Shown here: positions 1-6,537 of the stretch, one piece after another
Position numbering within the stretch: the first letter of the stretch is position 1
How the letters are laid out: the number at the start of each line of letters is the position of its first letter
Source of the DNA: an uncultured Bacilli bacterium
Lineage (GTDB): Bacteria > Bacillota_I > Bacilli_A > RF39 > UBA660
Reading direction: 5' to 3'
Length of the DNA: 43,079 nt
Assembly: GCA_934096175.1 (NCBI GenBank)
Contig: CAKOLG010000011.1
Location: forward strand, 1-43,079
Notes under the pieces: model-generated
The model's input: only the letters and a program-made list of their open reading frames with translations
Told to the model about the DNA's origin: nothing
Databases searched by the model: none
Translations under genes and position numbers: made by a program

Positions 1-1287
1 TTTGTTCAAGGTGAAGAAGTAAAATATTTAATGGATGTAATAAAAAAAGAAGCAGTCTTAGATAGTATAGCAAGTACTTATGTAACATCAAGTAGTGGAA
101 TAGACTTTAGTGCAGTATCAAGTGATACGAATGGAAAAGGAGTATATACTTTAACATCAAGTGCCAGTGATAAATATCCAATATATTATTACAGAGGAGC
201 TGTAGAAAATAATAATGTAATATTTGGAGGCTTTTGTTGGAAAATGGTAAGAACAACTGAAACTGGCGGAATTAAATTAATATATAATGGAACTCCAACA
301 GATGGAACGTGTGTTGCAACAGGTGCAGATACCACGATTGGTACAGCCTCTATGAATGCTGGATATCAAGAGCGCTATATGTATTCTAATCCTTTTATAT
401 TTGAAATAGGTACTTCTGGAGATATGAATCAAGATAATGGTAAAATATTCGGTAAAAGCGTTACATATGCTAATGGATTTTATACGTTAGAAGATACTCA
501 TACTTTACTTAATACAAGTACTTATGGTACCCAAGCGATGTCTAAAGATGGTTACAGATATACATGTAGCAGTGCAACTGCAATTTCTTGTTCAAGTGTT
601 ACGTATTATAATCAAGTTTCTGGTCCGAGTGTTTCTGGAATTTCGATTATTTTATTGGGTGGGCTAACCATAGATGATGTTATTGCTAATTTTACATATA
701 AAAGTACAAATGAAGCAGATTCAGCTATGAAAACAAGCATAGATACTTGGTATAAAGATCAAATAACTAATTATAGTAATTCTTTTGAAGATACTGTTTG
801 GTGCGTTGACAGTAATATTGTAAATAATGGCTCTTCGATAGGAGCAGGACGCTGGGGGACATCTTCGTTTGATTTAAGTACTTATACTAGAGTAAAAGCC
901 AAAACACCTTCATTAGTGTGTGGCAATAATAGTGACCAACTAACTGTGTATAAGGAGAACGGAAATGGAGATTTAACTTATCCAGTAGCACAAATAACAG
1001 TTGACGAGGCGATGTTAGCAGGTTTTTCTGGCGAAAGTGTTACTGATAACTTCCTTAACACAGAAAATACATATTTTACATTATCTCCTCGCAATACAGA
1101 TTTTGTGCAGGTAGGGCCAGTTTTTTTTGGTAGTACCTATGTATTAAATACGGCAATTTCATTTAGTGCTAGCAATACTCTACGATACAGTGTTACACAT
1201 GGATTACGTCCAATGGTTTCTTTAAAAGTAGGAACAACATATACAAGTGGTACTGGTACTAGTAGTGATCCTTATATAATAAGTTAA
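1..1287 (+). CDS. Secreted surface protein, C-terminal part (5' end outside window)
   Basis: The frame is open from base 1, so this is the 3' part of a longer gene; the ATG at 31 has no convincing ribosome-binding site. The visible 428 codons contain a Cys/Gly/Ser/Tyr-rich extracellular domain: an FGGFCWK core with Trp at 238-240, then VRTTETGG, and near the end RPMVSLK followed by a terminal SSDPYIIS. The same order of motifs occurs in the giant gene at 37821-43079 (Trp at 39474, RPMISLK at 40710), so the two share a domain of about 430-500 residues. I do not know an established name for it; the RPxxSL...DPYII ending recalls DUF6273-like surface domains of gut Firmicutes. There is no LPXTG motif or C-terminal membrane anchor, so any attachment must lie upstream. 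Function is unknown; adhesion or ligand binding is a guess. Confidence 0.75.
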   Translation, partial: FVQGEEVKYLMDVIKKEAVLDSIASTYVTSSSGIDFSAVSSDTNGKGVYTLTSSASDKYPIYYYRGAVENNNVIFGGFCWKMVRTTETGGIKLIYNGTPTDGTCVATGADTTIGTASMNAGYQERYMYSNPFIFEIGTSGDMNQDNGKIFGKSVTYANGFYTLEDTHTLLNTSTYGTQAMSKDGYRYTCSSATAISCSSVTYYNQVSGPSVSGISIILLGGLTIDDVIANFTYKSTNEADSAMKTSIDTWYKDQITNYSNSFEDTVWCVDSNIVNNGSSIGAGRWGTSSFDLSTYTRVKAKTPSLVCGNNSDQLTVYKENGNGDLTYPVAQITVDEAMLAGFSGESVTDNFLNTENTYFTLSPRNTDFVQVGPVFFGSTYVLNTAISFSASNTLRYSVTHGLRPMVSLKVGTTYTSGTGTSSDPYIIS

Positions 1288-1314
1288 CAAGTTTATTTAA
1301 AAACTTGTTTTTTT
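1286..1314 (+). terminator. Rho-independent terminator
   Basis: The 9-bp inverted repeat AACAAGTTT / AAACTTGTT is followed by a run of T. It overlaps the stop codon of the surface-protein gene. Confidence 0.85.
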
Positions 1315-1345
1315 AAACAAAAAAAGTTTTTTTTCATATCATATA

Positions 1346-1374
1346 TTGATAACAAAAAATAGTAATGTTAAAAT
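1346..1374 (+). promoter_or_regulatory. SigA-type promoter for the Fic operon
   Basis: TTGATA (1346-1351), a 17-base spacer and TAAAAT (1369-1374) lie about 18 bases upstream of the small antitoxin-like gene. Confidence 0.6.
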
Positions 1375-1392
1375 TATATATGAGGGATAGTT

Positions 1393-1569
1393 ATGTGCAG
1401 TAAAAAAAAAGAGAAAGCAATTTCACAAGCTTTGGCAAACTTACGAATTGATCATATCCATGTAAGTTCAAATTTTGTGAATGCTTATAGAGAAAAAGTA
1501 AATCTTCCACCTATAAGTGGAAAAATACTAACTTTAAAAAGAGGTCAACAAAATGGAACAAACAAATGA
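1393..1569 (+). CDS. Small Fic-antitoxin-like protein (VbhA-like), 58 aa
   Basis: This 58-codon frame starts at ATG 1393 behind a GAGGGA ribosome-binding site and ends at 1569. It overlaps the fic start by 17 bases in another frame, which suggests translational coupling. The segment ALANLRIDHIHVS resembles the inhibitory helix of VbhA-type antitoxins, which block Fic enzymes by placing a Glu from an (S/T)xxxE(G/N) motif in the ATP site. Here the equivalent positions appear to read N16...D20-H21, so the canonical Ser/Thr, Glu and Gly/Asn are all replaced. The antitoxin call rests on size, position and partial motif likeness. It may be a divergent, weakened or differently acting inhibitor. Confidence 0.6.
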   Translation: MCSKKKEKAISQALANLRIDHIHVSSNFVNAYREKVNLPPISGKILTLKRGQQNGTNK

Positions 1570-2194
1570 ACAAATAGATAAATTATGGGATTCATACTTT
1601 TATCCAGGAACAATTACACTAAAAAATAAATTAAAAATTGAAGATTATGATGAATTAAAAAAAGAAGAGGCTGAAAAATCTTTTGAAAGATTAGTTGAGT
1701 TATACGAAAATCCTATCGTAGGTAACTTTGATAAAGAACATTTAAAAAAAATTCACAAATATATTTTTCAGGATGTATATGATTGGGCAGGCGAATACAG
1801 ATATGTTGATATGGCTAAGCAGACTACTTTTACAGAACATCAAAATATTGATCACTATCTAGATGACTTATTTAAGACAATGCATGAAGAACTACAACTT
1901 GTAAAAACAAAAGAACGTTTAGCAATGTTTCTCGCAACTTATTACGTTCACCTAATACAAATTCATCCCTTTAGAGAAGGAAATGGCCGTAGTACTCGCG
2001 AATTTTTTCGTGAGTTAGTTGAAGTCAAAACCAAAGAATTAATGCCGGTGTCATATGAAATTGATTGGGGAAAATTTGATGGAGATATTTTCCTTGAAAA
2101 TTTAGATTTTATTTTTGCCTTCAGAGGCGCGATTGAAGCAGAATTTATGAAAGCACTAATTGCTGTAGAACCAGAATATCAAATAAAGATGTGA
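1553..2194 (+). CDS. fic: Fic domain protein (probable AMP-transferase toxin)
   Basis: The protein has 213 residues. The full Fic core motif HPFREGNGRSTR is at about residues 138-149, with the catalytic His, the anion-binding loop and the conserved Arg residues. Upstream is the WAGEYR segment typical of class I Fic proteins near the flap. Fic enzymes usually transfer AMP from ATP to Ser/Thr/Tyr hydroxyls of target proteins such as gyrase and topoisomerase IV. No Glu-containing inhibitory helix is obvious in the protein itself, which fits control by the small gene just upstream whose end it overlaps. All catalytic motif residues are intact, so the enzyme is predicted active. The target is unknown. 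Confidence 0.92.
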   Translation: MEQTNEQIDKLWDSYFYPGTITLKNKLKIEDYDELKKEEAEKSFERLVELYENPIVGNFDKEHLKKIHKYIFQDVYDWAGEYRYVDMAKQTTFTEHQNIDHYLDDLFKTMHEELQLVKTKERLAMFLATYYVHLIQIHPFREGNGRSTREFFRELVEVKTKELMPVSYEIDWGKFDGDIFLENLDFIFAFRGAIEAEFMKALIAVEPEYQIKM

Positions 2195-2213
2195 AAAAAT
2201 TCACATCTTTTTA
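2185..2213 (+). terminator. Terminator of the Fic operon
   Basis: The stem AAAGATGTGAA / TTCACATCTTT is followed by T residues. The fic stop codon lies inside the left arm. Confidence 0.85.
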
Positions 2214-2219
2214 ATCAAC

Positions 2220-2242
2220 AAAAAAACCACATTTCTGTGGTT
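2220..2242 (-). terminator. Terminator of the tRNA-Ala gene
   Basis: Read on the minus strand, AACCAC / GTGGTT forms the stem with loop AGAAAT, followed by seven T. It lies 11 bases past the tRNA CCA end and faces the fic terminator. Confidence 0.8.
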
Positions 2243-2253
2243 ATCATTCTCAA

Positions 2254-2330
2254 TGGTGGAGGATGTGGGATTCGAACCCGCGACCCCCTGCGTGCAGGGC
2301 AGGTGCTCTAGCCAGCTGAGCTAATCCCCC
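2254..2330 (-). tRNA. tRNA-Ala (anticodon TGC), CCA encoded
   Basis: The minus strand folds into a cloverleaf. The acceptor stem is GGGGGAT / ATCCTCC, followed by discriminator A and an encoded CCA (2254-2256). The D arm is GCTC/GAGC, and the anticodon stem CCTGC/GCAGG closes the loop CCTGCAC. The T loop is TTCGAAT. The anticodon TGC corresponds to plus-strand 2294-2296. Two oddities are visible: position 33 before the anticodon is C instead of the nearly universal T, and the T stem GCGGG/CCCAC has a C-A mismatch at pair 50-64. The gene is otherwise intact, with its own promoter and terminator. Confidence 0.95.
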
Positions 2331-2342
2331 GAGAACAGATTA

Positions 2343-2371
2343 ATAATATCATATATTTTTGGGGTATGCAA
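2343..2371 (-). promoter_or_regulatory. Promoter of the tRNA-Ala gene
   Basis: On the minus strand, TTGCAT, a 17-base spacer ending in TGA, and TATTAT give an extended -10 promoter. Transcription would start a few bases before the mature tRNA 5' end. Confidence 0.65.
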
Positions 2372-2379
2372 GCATTTTT

Positions 2380-2694
2380 TTAATAAATTTCTATAATTTG
2401 TGTAAAAAATACACTATAACAATTATCAATAAATACTTTCTGATTAATTGTATCAATACTTGTAACAATTCCGTTTTTCAAAAATAATTTTCCATTACGG
2501 TAAAACTTTATTGTTATATATTCTTGATTGGCAAAAGAATTAAAAATTTTTACTTCCAATAATTTAATCTGATCATCAGACAAAACAGGTTTTTTTACAA
2601 TATATTTTCTATTTAAAACATCTTTAATCATAATATCTCCACTAATAACTGCATTAAATGGCTGCCATTTTGCAACATTACGACTCATATTCAT
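2380..2694 (-). CDS. YolD-like protein
   Basis: The protein has 104 residues. Its start overlaps the stop of the Y-family polymerase by four bases (ATGA) and sits behind the GGAGGT site inside the polymerase end, so the two are one operon. Family features are the N-terminal RNxAKWQPFNAV segment and the later pattern of short beta strands (KIKFY-like segment, GIVTSID, VFIDN). YolD-like proteins are small SH3-like partners commonly encoded with UvrX/YqjW-type error-prone polymerases in Bacillales. They are thought to act with the polymerase in SOS mutagenesis, but the biochemical role is not well defined. Confidence 0.75.
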   Translation of the reverse strand: MNMSRNVAKWQPFNAVISGDIMIKDVLNRKYIVKKPVLSDDQIKLLEVKIFNSFANQEYITIKFYRNGKLFLKNGIVTSIDTINQKVFIDNCYSVFFTQIIEIY

Positions 2695-3956
2695 TCACTA
2701 TGACCTCCAATTTTTTTATTTCTTTCTTTAATTGTTGATTCTCCTAAAAGAGCTGAAGCTTTAAGGATACTGTTTTTTCCAAATTTCTCTGTAATTTTAT
2801 CAATTACTTCATTTTGACTTTCAAACTTATTAACTTGATCAATACTTTCAAAAATACTTAACTGTAAACAATCTTTTTCTACTAATCCACCAATACTTAC
2901 TCCAACTTTTCTAATAGGTTGATTACCATAATACTTATCAAATATTACAAGACATGCATCAAAGATAATTCTTATGTCATCTGTCGGAGTATCTAATTTT
3001 AAAACATGATAAAAACCACTTCCTACATTTTTCGAATAACCAATTAATAATCCTATAATAGAACCTTGTTTATTATTACATCTTAATCTTTTAGCAACAA
3101 TATCAACCATTTCTCTAATAATTAAAATAATATTATTACCATTATAATCTTTAAATAAAACTTGACTATTAGAATAAGATTTATCAGGCATTTTATTACT
3201 TAAATCTTTTATTGTACTTAAATCAATACCATTTGCGTGTTCCCATAATTCTATCCCAATAACTCCAAATTTAGTTTTTAAAATATTTTGATTATATTTA
3301 GCTAAATCACCAATTCGATAAATTCCTAAATTATTTAATCTTTTTTCCATACGTGGTCCAATTCCCCACATTTTAGACAAAGGAGTAATCTCCCATAATT
3401 TAGTCCTAACATCATCATAAGTCCATTTTGCAATCCCATTTTTATATTTTTTAGCCTCAACATCCATTGCAATTTTTGCTAGTAAAATATTAGGCCCAAT
3501 ACCACATGTCGCGGTAAGTCCCGTTTTTTCTGTAATACTTTGTAAAATTTCTTTAGCTAGTTCATAATCAGTCTTTTTATATAATTTTAAATAATGTGTA
3601 ACATCTAAAAAACATTCATCAATAGAATAAATATGTAAATCTTCTTTGGCAACAAAATCCAAATAAACATTAATAACTTTTTTACTAAATTCAATATACT
3701 TACTCATACGAGGAGGTACAATAAAATATTTTATATTTGCTGGTATTTCATATAAACGCCCACGAGATTTAATACCTTGTGCTTTTAAAAAAGGTGTAAT
3801 AGCTAAAGTAATTGCTCCTTTGCCTTGATTCGGATTTGCAACAACTAATGGTACAGTAAAAGGATCTAACTTTCTCATAACACATTCACAAGAAGCAAAA
3901 AAACTTTTTAAATCAATACTTAAAATATGTCGTTCAGGATATAAATTATTATTCAT
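2691..3956 (-). CDS. Y-family translesion DNA polymerase (UvrX/DinB-like)
   Basis: With the ATG at 3956 chosen, because it follows an AAAGGTGAT ribosome-binding site (3961-3969), the protein has 421 residues. An upstream ATG at 3992 lies beyond the LexA-like operator and is unlikely. Catalytic carboxylates are D15 in ILSIDLKSFFASCE and D113-E114 in SIDECFLDV. The Y-family fingers/palm are followed by the helix-hairpin-helix region (MWGIGPRMEKRLNNLG) and the little-finger domain. QLSIF near the C terminus fits a beta-clamp binding motif. The enzyme would copy across damaged bases with low fidelity. It heads an operon with the YolD-like gene. The LexA-like site predicts SOS induction. Confidence 0.92.
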   Translation of the reverse strand: MNNNLYPERHILSIDLKSFFASCECVMRKLDPFTVPLVVANPNQGKGAITLAITPFLKAQGIKSRGRLYEIPANIKYFIVPPRMSKYIEFSKKVINVYLDFVAKEDLHIYSIDECFLDVTHYLKLYKKTDYELAKEILQSITEKTGLTATCGIGPNILLAKIAMDVEAKKYKNGIAKWTYDDVRTKLWEITPLSKMWGIGPRMEKRLNNLGIYRIGDLAKYNQNILKTKFGVIGIELWEHANGIDLSTIKDLSNKMPDKSYSNSQVLFKDYNGNNIILIIREMVDIVAKRLRCNNKQGSIIGLLIGYSKNVGSGFYHVLKLDTPTDDIRIIFDACLVIFDKYYGNQPIRKVGVSIGGLVEKDCLQLSIFESIDQVNKFESQNEVIDKITEKFGKNSILKASALLGESTIKERNKKIGGHSE

Positions 3957-3973
3957 AACATCACCTTTAATCA

Positions 3974-3987
3974 AAAACATTTGTTCG
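3974..3987 (-). promoter_or_regulatory. Putative LexA (SOS) box
   Basis: On the minus strand the site reads CGAACAAATGTTTT, matching the Bacillus LexA consensus CGAACRNRYGTTYG at 13 of 14 positions. It lies between the -10 element and the ribosome-binding site of the polymerase, where repressor binding would block transcription. Confidence 0.7.
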
Positions 3988-3996
3988 AACAAAATA

Positions 3997-4025
3997 ATTA
4001 TAAAATATATAGATAATTAATGCAA
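3997..4025 (-). promoter_or_regulatory. Promoter of the polymerase operon
   Basis: On the minus strand, TTGCAT (4025-4020), 17 bases and TATAAT (4002-3997). The LexA-like box begins about 10 bases downstream. The -35 element abuts that of the divergent promoter. Confidence 0.6.
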
Positions 4026-4054
4026 TTGTAAAAAATTACCAATAGATATATACT
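4026..4054 (+). promoter_or_regulatory. Promoter of the AlkD-like gene
   Basis: TTGTAA (4026-4031), 17 bases and TATACT (4049-4054) lead to a ribosome-binding site AAAGGAG at about 4063. It is placed back to back with the polymerase promoter. Confidence 0.55.
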
Positions 4055-4077
4055 TAAATAACAAAGGAGTAAAACTT

Positions 4078-4782
4078 ATGTGTAACAAATGGAATAAAGA
4101 TTTATATGAAAAGTATATAATGTATTTAAAAAGTGTTAGTGAAGAAAATTATAAAAATTTTCATAGTAAATTATGTTTCACTAAATATGAAATTTTAGGT
4201 ATTCGTTTACCAATACAACGAAAAATAGTTAAAGAAATAATAAAAACAGATATTGTAGATTATTTAAAATATTGTCAGGCAAATTACTATGAAGAAGTAA
4301 TGATTGAAGGATTAGTAATTGCTTCAATAGAAGATGAAACTTTATTTGACACATACTTTTTACCTTTTATTAATAAAATAGATAATTGGGCAATATGTGA
4401 TTCTTTTTGTAATAGTTTAAAAATAATTAAAAAAAATCCTCAAAAATATTTTAAATTAGCTATTAATTTATCATTATCTTCTGCAGAATTTATTTCTCGC
4501 ACAGGCTTAATAATAATTTTAAACTTTTTTATAGATAAAAAATATTTAAAAAAAATATTTACATTATTAGATAAAATAAAAAGTGACAAATATTACATAA
4601 ACATGGCCGAAAGTTGGTTAATATGTGAAATATATACTAAATACCCACAAGAAGCTAAACAATATTTACTAAGCAATAAATTAAATAAATTTACTCACAA
4701 CAAAGCTATTAGTAAAATAAGAGAATCATACCGTATACCACAAGAAGAAAAAGATTATTTAAATACTTTAAAAAGGAAATAA
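4078..4782 (+). CDS. AlkD-like DNA alkylation repair protein
   Basis: The protein has 234 residues and is alpha-helical throughout, consistent with the HEAT-like repeats of the AlkD/AlkC DNA glycosylase family, which release N3- and N7-alkylated purines without base flipping. The segment DNWAICDSFC is the most recognisable signature (family form close to DNWAxCDxF), and the N-terminal GIRLPIQRKI segment also fits. It starts at ATG 4078 after an AAAGGAG site. It is divergent from the translesion polymerase, with abutting promoters, so the locus looks like a small DNA-damage module. No LexA-like box is clearly positioned for this direction. Substrate specificity cannot be read from the sequence. 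Confidence 0.85.
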   Translation: MCNKWNKDLYEKYIMYLKSVSEENYKNFHSKLCFTKYEILGIRLPIQRKIVKEIIKTDIVDYLKYCQANYYEEVMIEGLVIASIEDETLFDTYFLPFINKIDNWAICDSFCNSLKIIKKNPQKYFKLAINLSLSSAEFISRTGLIIILNFFIDKKYLKKIFTLLDKIKSDKYYINMAESWLICEIYTKYPQEAKQYLLSNKLNKFTHNKAISKIRESYRIPQEEKDYLNTLKRK

Positions 4783-4786
4783 TCTT

Positions 4787-4795
4787 TGATATGAT
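4787..4795 (+). promoter_or_regulatory. Extended -10 element of the cyclophilin gene
   Basis: TG-A-TATGAT lies 15 bases before the ATG at 4811, leaving a very short leader that contains the AGGTGA ribosome-binding site. Confidence 0.45.
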
Positions 4796-4810
4796 AAAAA
4801 AGGTGATAAA

Positions 4811-5506
4811 ATGAAAAAGAAAATATTAAATATATTAATGATAACATTAATAATATTAAATATTGTTGGGTGTACCAAGAAAAAAGAAAGTGAGGATCCC
4901 AAAGTGGAACAAAAACAAGAAATAACTATATTAGAAGAAAAAGATGGTGAAATAACTAAAGGAACCTTAGAAGGTTATACATTTACCGAAACAGAAGATA
5001 AAACTGATCGTGTTAAAATCCAAATGGAAAATGGCGACACCATCTTAATTGTACTATCTAACAAAGATACGCCAATAACTATTGCAAACTTTAAAGAATT
5101 AGTTAGTGAAAAATTTTATGATGGTTTAATCTTCCATCGTGTAATAAAAGACTTTATGATTCAGGGCGGTGATCCTGAAGGAACTGGTATGGGCGGTTCA
5201 GCAAAAACAATTAAAGGAGAGTTCTCTTTAAATGGTGTAACAAATAGCCTTTCTCACACCAAAGGTGTCATTTCAATGGCTAGATCATCAGAATACAATT
5301 CTGCCTCAAGTCAATTCTTCATTTGTCATGCAGACGCTACATATTTAGACGGTAGTTATGCTGCCTTCGGTAAAGTATTTGCTGGCTTTGATATTGTAGA
5401 TAAAATTGCTAATGTAGAAACTAGTCAAATGCCTGCAACACAAGATAGACCATTAGTAGAACAAAAGATTAAATCAATAAGATTTATTACCGTTGAAAAG
5501 GCTTAA
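4811..5506 (+). CDS. Cyclophilin-type peptidyl-prolyl isomerase lipoprotein
   Basis: The protein has 231 residues. The N terminus MKKKILNILM leads a hydrophobic stretch ending in the lipobox NIVGC (Cys21), so a diacylglyceryl-anchored protein outside the membrane is predicted. A charged linker (about residues 22-65) precedes a cyclophilin domain (about 66-229). The domain carries the active-site segments FHRVIKDFMIQGG, NSLSHTKGVISMAR, SSQFFICH and FGKVFAGFDIVD. The FHRV Arg, the QGG and the SSQFFI residues fit catalytic cyclophilins. The enzyme would catalyse prolyl cis-trans isomerisation during folding of secreted proteins, of which this genome has several large ones. It is followed by a membrane-anchored thioredoxin-fold gene. 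Confidence 0.92.
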   Translation: MKKKILNILMITLIILNIVGCTKKKESEDPKVEQKQEITILEEKDGEITKGTLEGYTFTETEDKTDRVKIQMENGDTILIVLSNKDTPITIANFKELVSEKFYDGLIFHRVIKDFMIQGGDPEGTGMGGSAKTIKGEFSLNGVTNSLSHTKGVISMARSSEYNSASSQFFICHADATYLDGSYAAFGKVFAGFDIVDKIANVETSQMPATQDRPLVEQKIKSIRFITVEKA

Positions 5507-5520
5507 AAAAGTCTTTTTTT
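5496..5520 (+). terminator. Terminator after the cyclophilin gene
   Basis: AAAAGGCTT / AAGTCTTTT with one G-T pair, ending in seven T. The stop codon lies in the hairpin. Confidence 0.7.
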
Positions 5521-5568
5521 CACTTAAAAAAAATGTTAAAATTAAAATATAATAAATAGGTGATAAAA

Positions 5569-6429
5569 ATGGAAGAAAATAAAAAAACTAAAAAAGTAAC
5601 ATCTAATAAAACAACGACTACTAAAAAATCTAAAACAAATAATTCAAAAAAAGTAGCTCCTAAAACTGTAAACTCTAAAAAAACAAGTAACTCTAAAAAA
5701 ATAGTTGCTAAACCAACCCCTGAAAAAGAAGCTAAGAAAACAGTTTTAGAAACTTATGTCATAAATGAAGAAGCGACACCTGCAAAAAAGAACATTTTTA
5801 ACGAGGAAGAAAATGAAAATCTTCGTGAAGTTGTCAATAAATTAGAAGAAGAAAATATTGTTATAGATAATAAAATAATTAAAAGAAATAAAATAAACAA
5901 ATACATTGAAATAGTTTTAATAATATTAATTATTACAACCATAATTTTGGTAACAGGATATGTAATAAAAGAACAAACAAAAATAAATAAAAACAACATG
6001 ACTTTAAATAGTAATATTTATAGTAAAGTAATTGAAAATTCTAAAAATAGAGATAATAATGAAGATAAAAGTGAAAATATCACAGAAGAAAATGATTATT
6101 CAAATATTGAAACAATTTCTTTAAGTGAATTTGAAGCAAAAATACTAAATAAAGAAAACATTACTATTTTAATATCAAAATCTACTTGCTACTATTGCGT
6201 AAGTTATGAACCAATCATCAACGAAGTACTAAATGAACAAGATAAAAGAATTTATCGTATAAATATTTTAAATCTATCTACTGACGAGATTGAAATCTTA
6301 AGAAGTTACTACAAATTTATTAAGACACCAACACTTTTTACAGTCGAAGATGGAATCGTTAAAAGTGAACTAATTGGTACTAAAAATAAAGATGACTTAA
6401 GTACTTGGGCTAGCGAAAATATTAAATAA
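5569..6429 (+). CDS. Membrane-anchored thioredoxin-fold protein
   Basis: The protein has 286 residues from ATG 5569; the in-frame GTG at 5560 is part of the AGGTGA ribosome-binding site. The first 60 residues are Lys/Thr/Ser/Asn-rich. A single membrane segment spans about residues 114-134 and an Asn/Glu-rich linker follows. The C-terminal domain (about 185-286) carries a CYYC redox pair (207-210) preceded by ILISKST and later a cis-Pro segment KTPTLF, as in thioredoxins. This places the thioredoxin fold outside the cell if the N terminus is inside. The CYYC dipeptide is unusual compared with CGPC, so oxidase, reductase or isomerase activity cannot be assigned. It lies downstream of the cyclophilin lipoprotein but behind a terminator, with TATAAT at 5548-5553. 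Confidence 0.75.
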   Translation: MEENKKTKKVTSNKTTTTKKSKTNNSKKVAPKTVNSKKTSNSKKIVAKPTPEKEAKKTVLETYVINEEATPAKKNIFNEEENENLREVVNKLEEENIVIDNKIIKRNKINKYIEIVLIILIITTIILVTGYVIKEQTKINKNNMTLNSNIYSKVIENSKNRDNNEDKSENITEENDYSNIETISLSEFEAKILNKENITILISKSTCYYCVSYEPIINEVLNEQDKRIYRINILNLSTDEIEILRSYYKFIKTPTLFTVEDGIVKSELIGTKNKDDLSTWASENIK

Positions 6430-6430
6430 A

Positions 6431-6462
6431 ACAACTATAACCTCAATTTATAGTTGTTTTTC
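6431..6462 (+). terminator. Terminator after the thioredoxin-fold gene
   Basis: Stem ACAACTATAA / TTATAGTTGT with an eight-base loop, followed by T residues. Confidence 0.88.
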
Positions 6463-6481
6463 TTTATAGTTATAACAATTC

Positions 6482-6509
6482 TTGACAAAAGATAATTTTT
6501 CTTTATAAT
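6482..6509 (+). promoter_or_regulatory. Consensus promoter of the LysR operon
   Basis: TTGACA (6482-6487), a 16-base spacer and TATAAT (6504-6509): both hexamers are perfect. The first gene begins 29 bases later. Confidence 0.8.
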
Positions 6510-6537
6510 AGAGGCTTAAGAAAAAGGGGGAATTTTC

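Noticed and set aside
3981..3992. The palindrome TTGTTCGAACAA as an operator in itself.
   Set aside because: The overlapping 14-base site at 3974-3987 matches the LexA consensus and explains the GAAC better; the palindrome is probably incidental.
3954..3992. Longer start of the Y-family polymerase at 3992.
   Set aside because: It lies at the transcription start region and overlaps the LexA-like box; the ATG at 3956 has a good ribosome-binding site.
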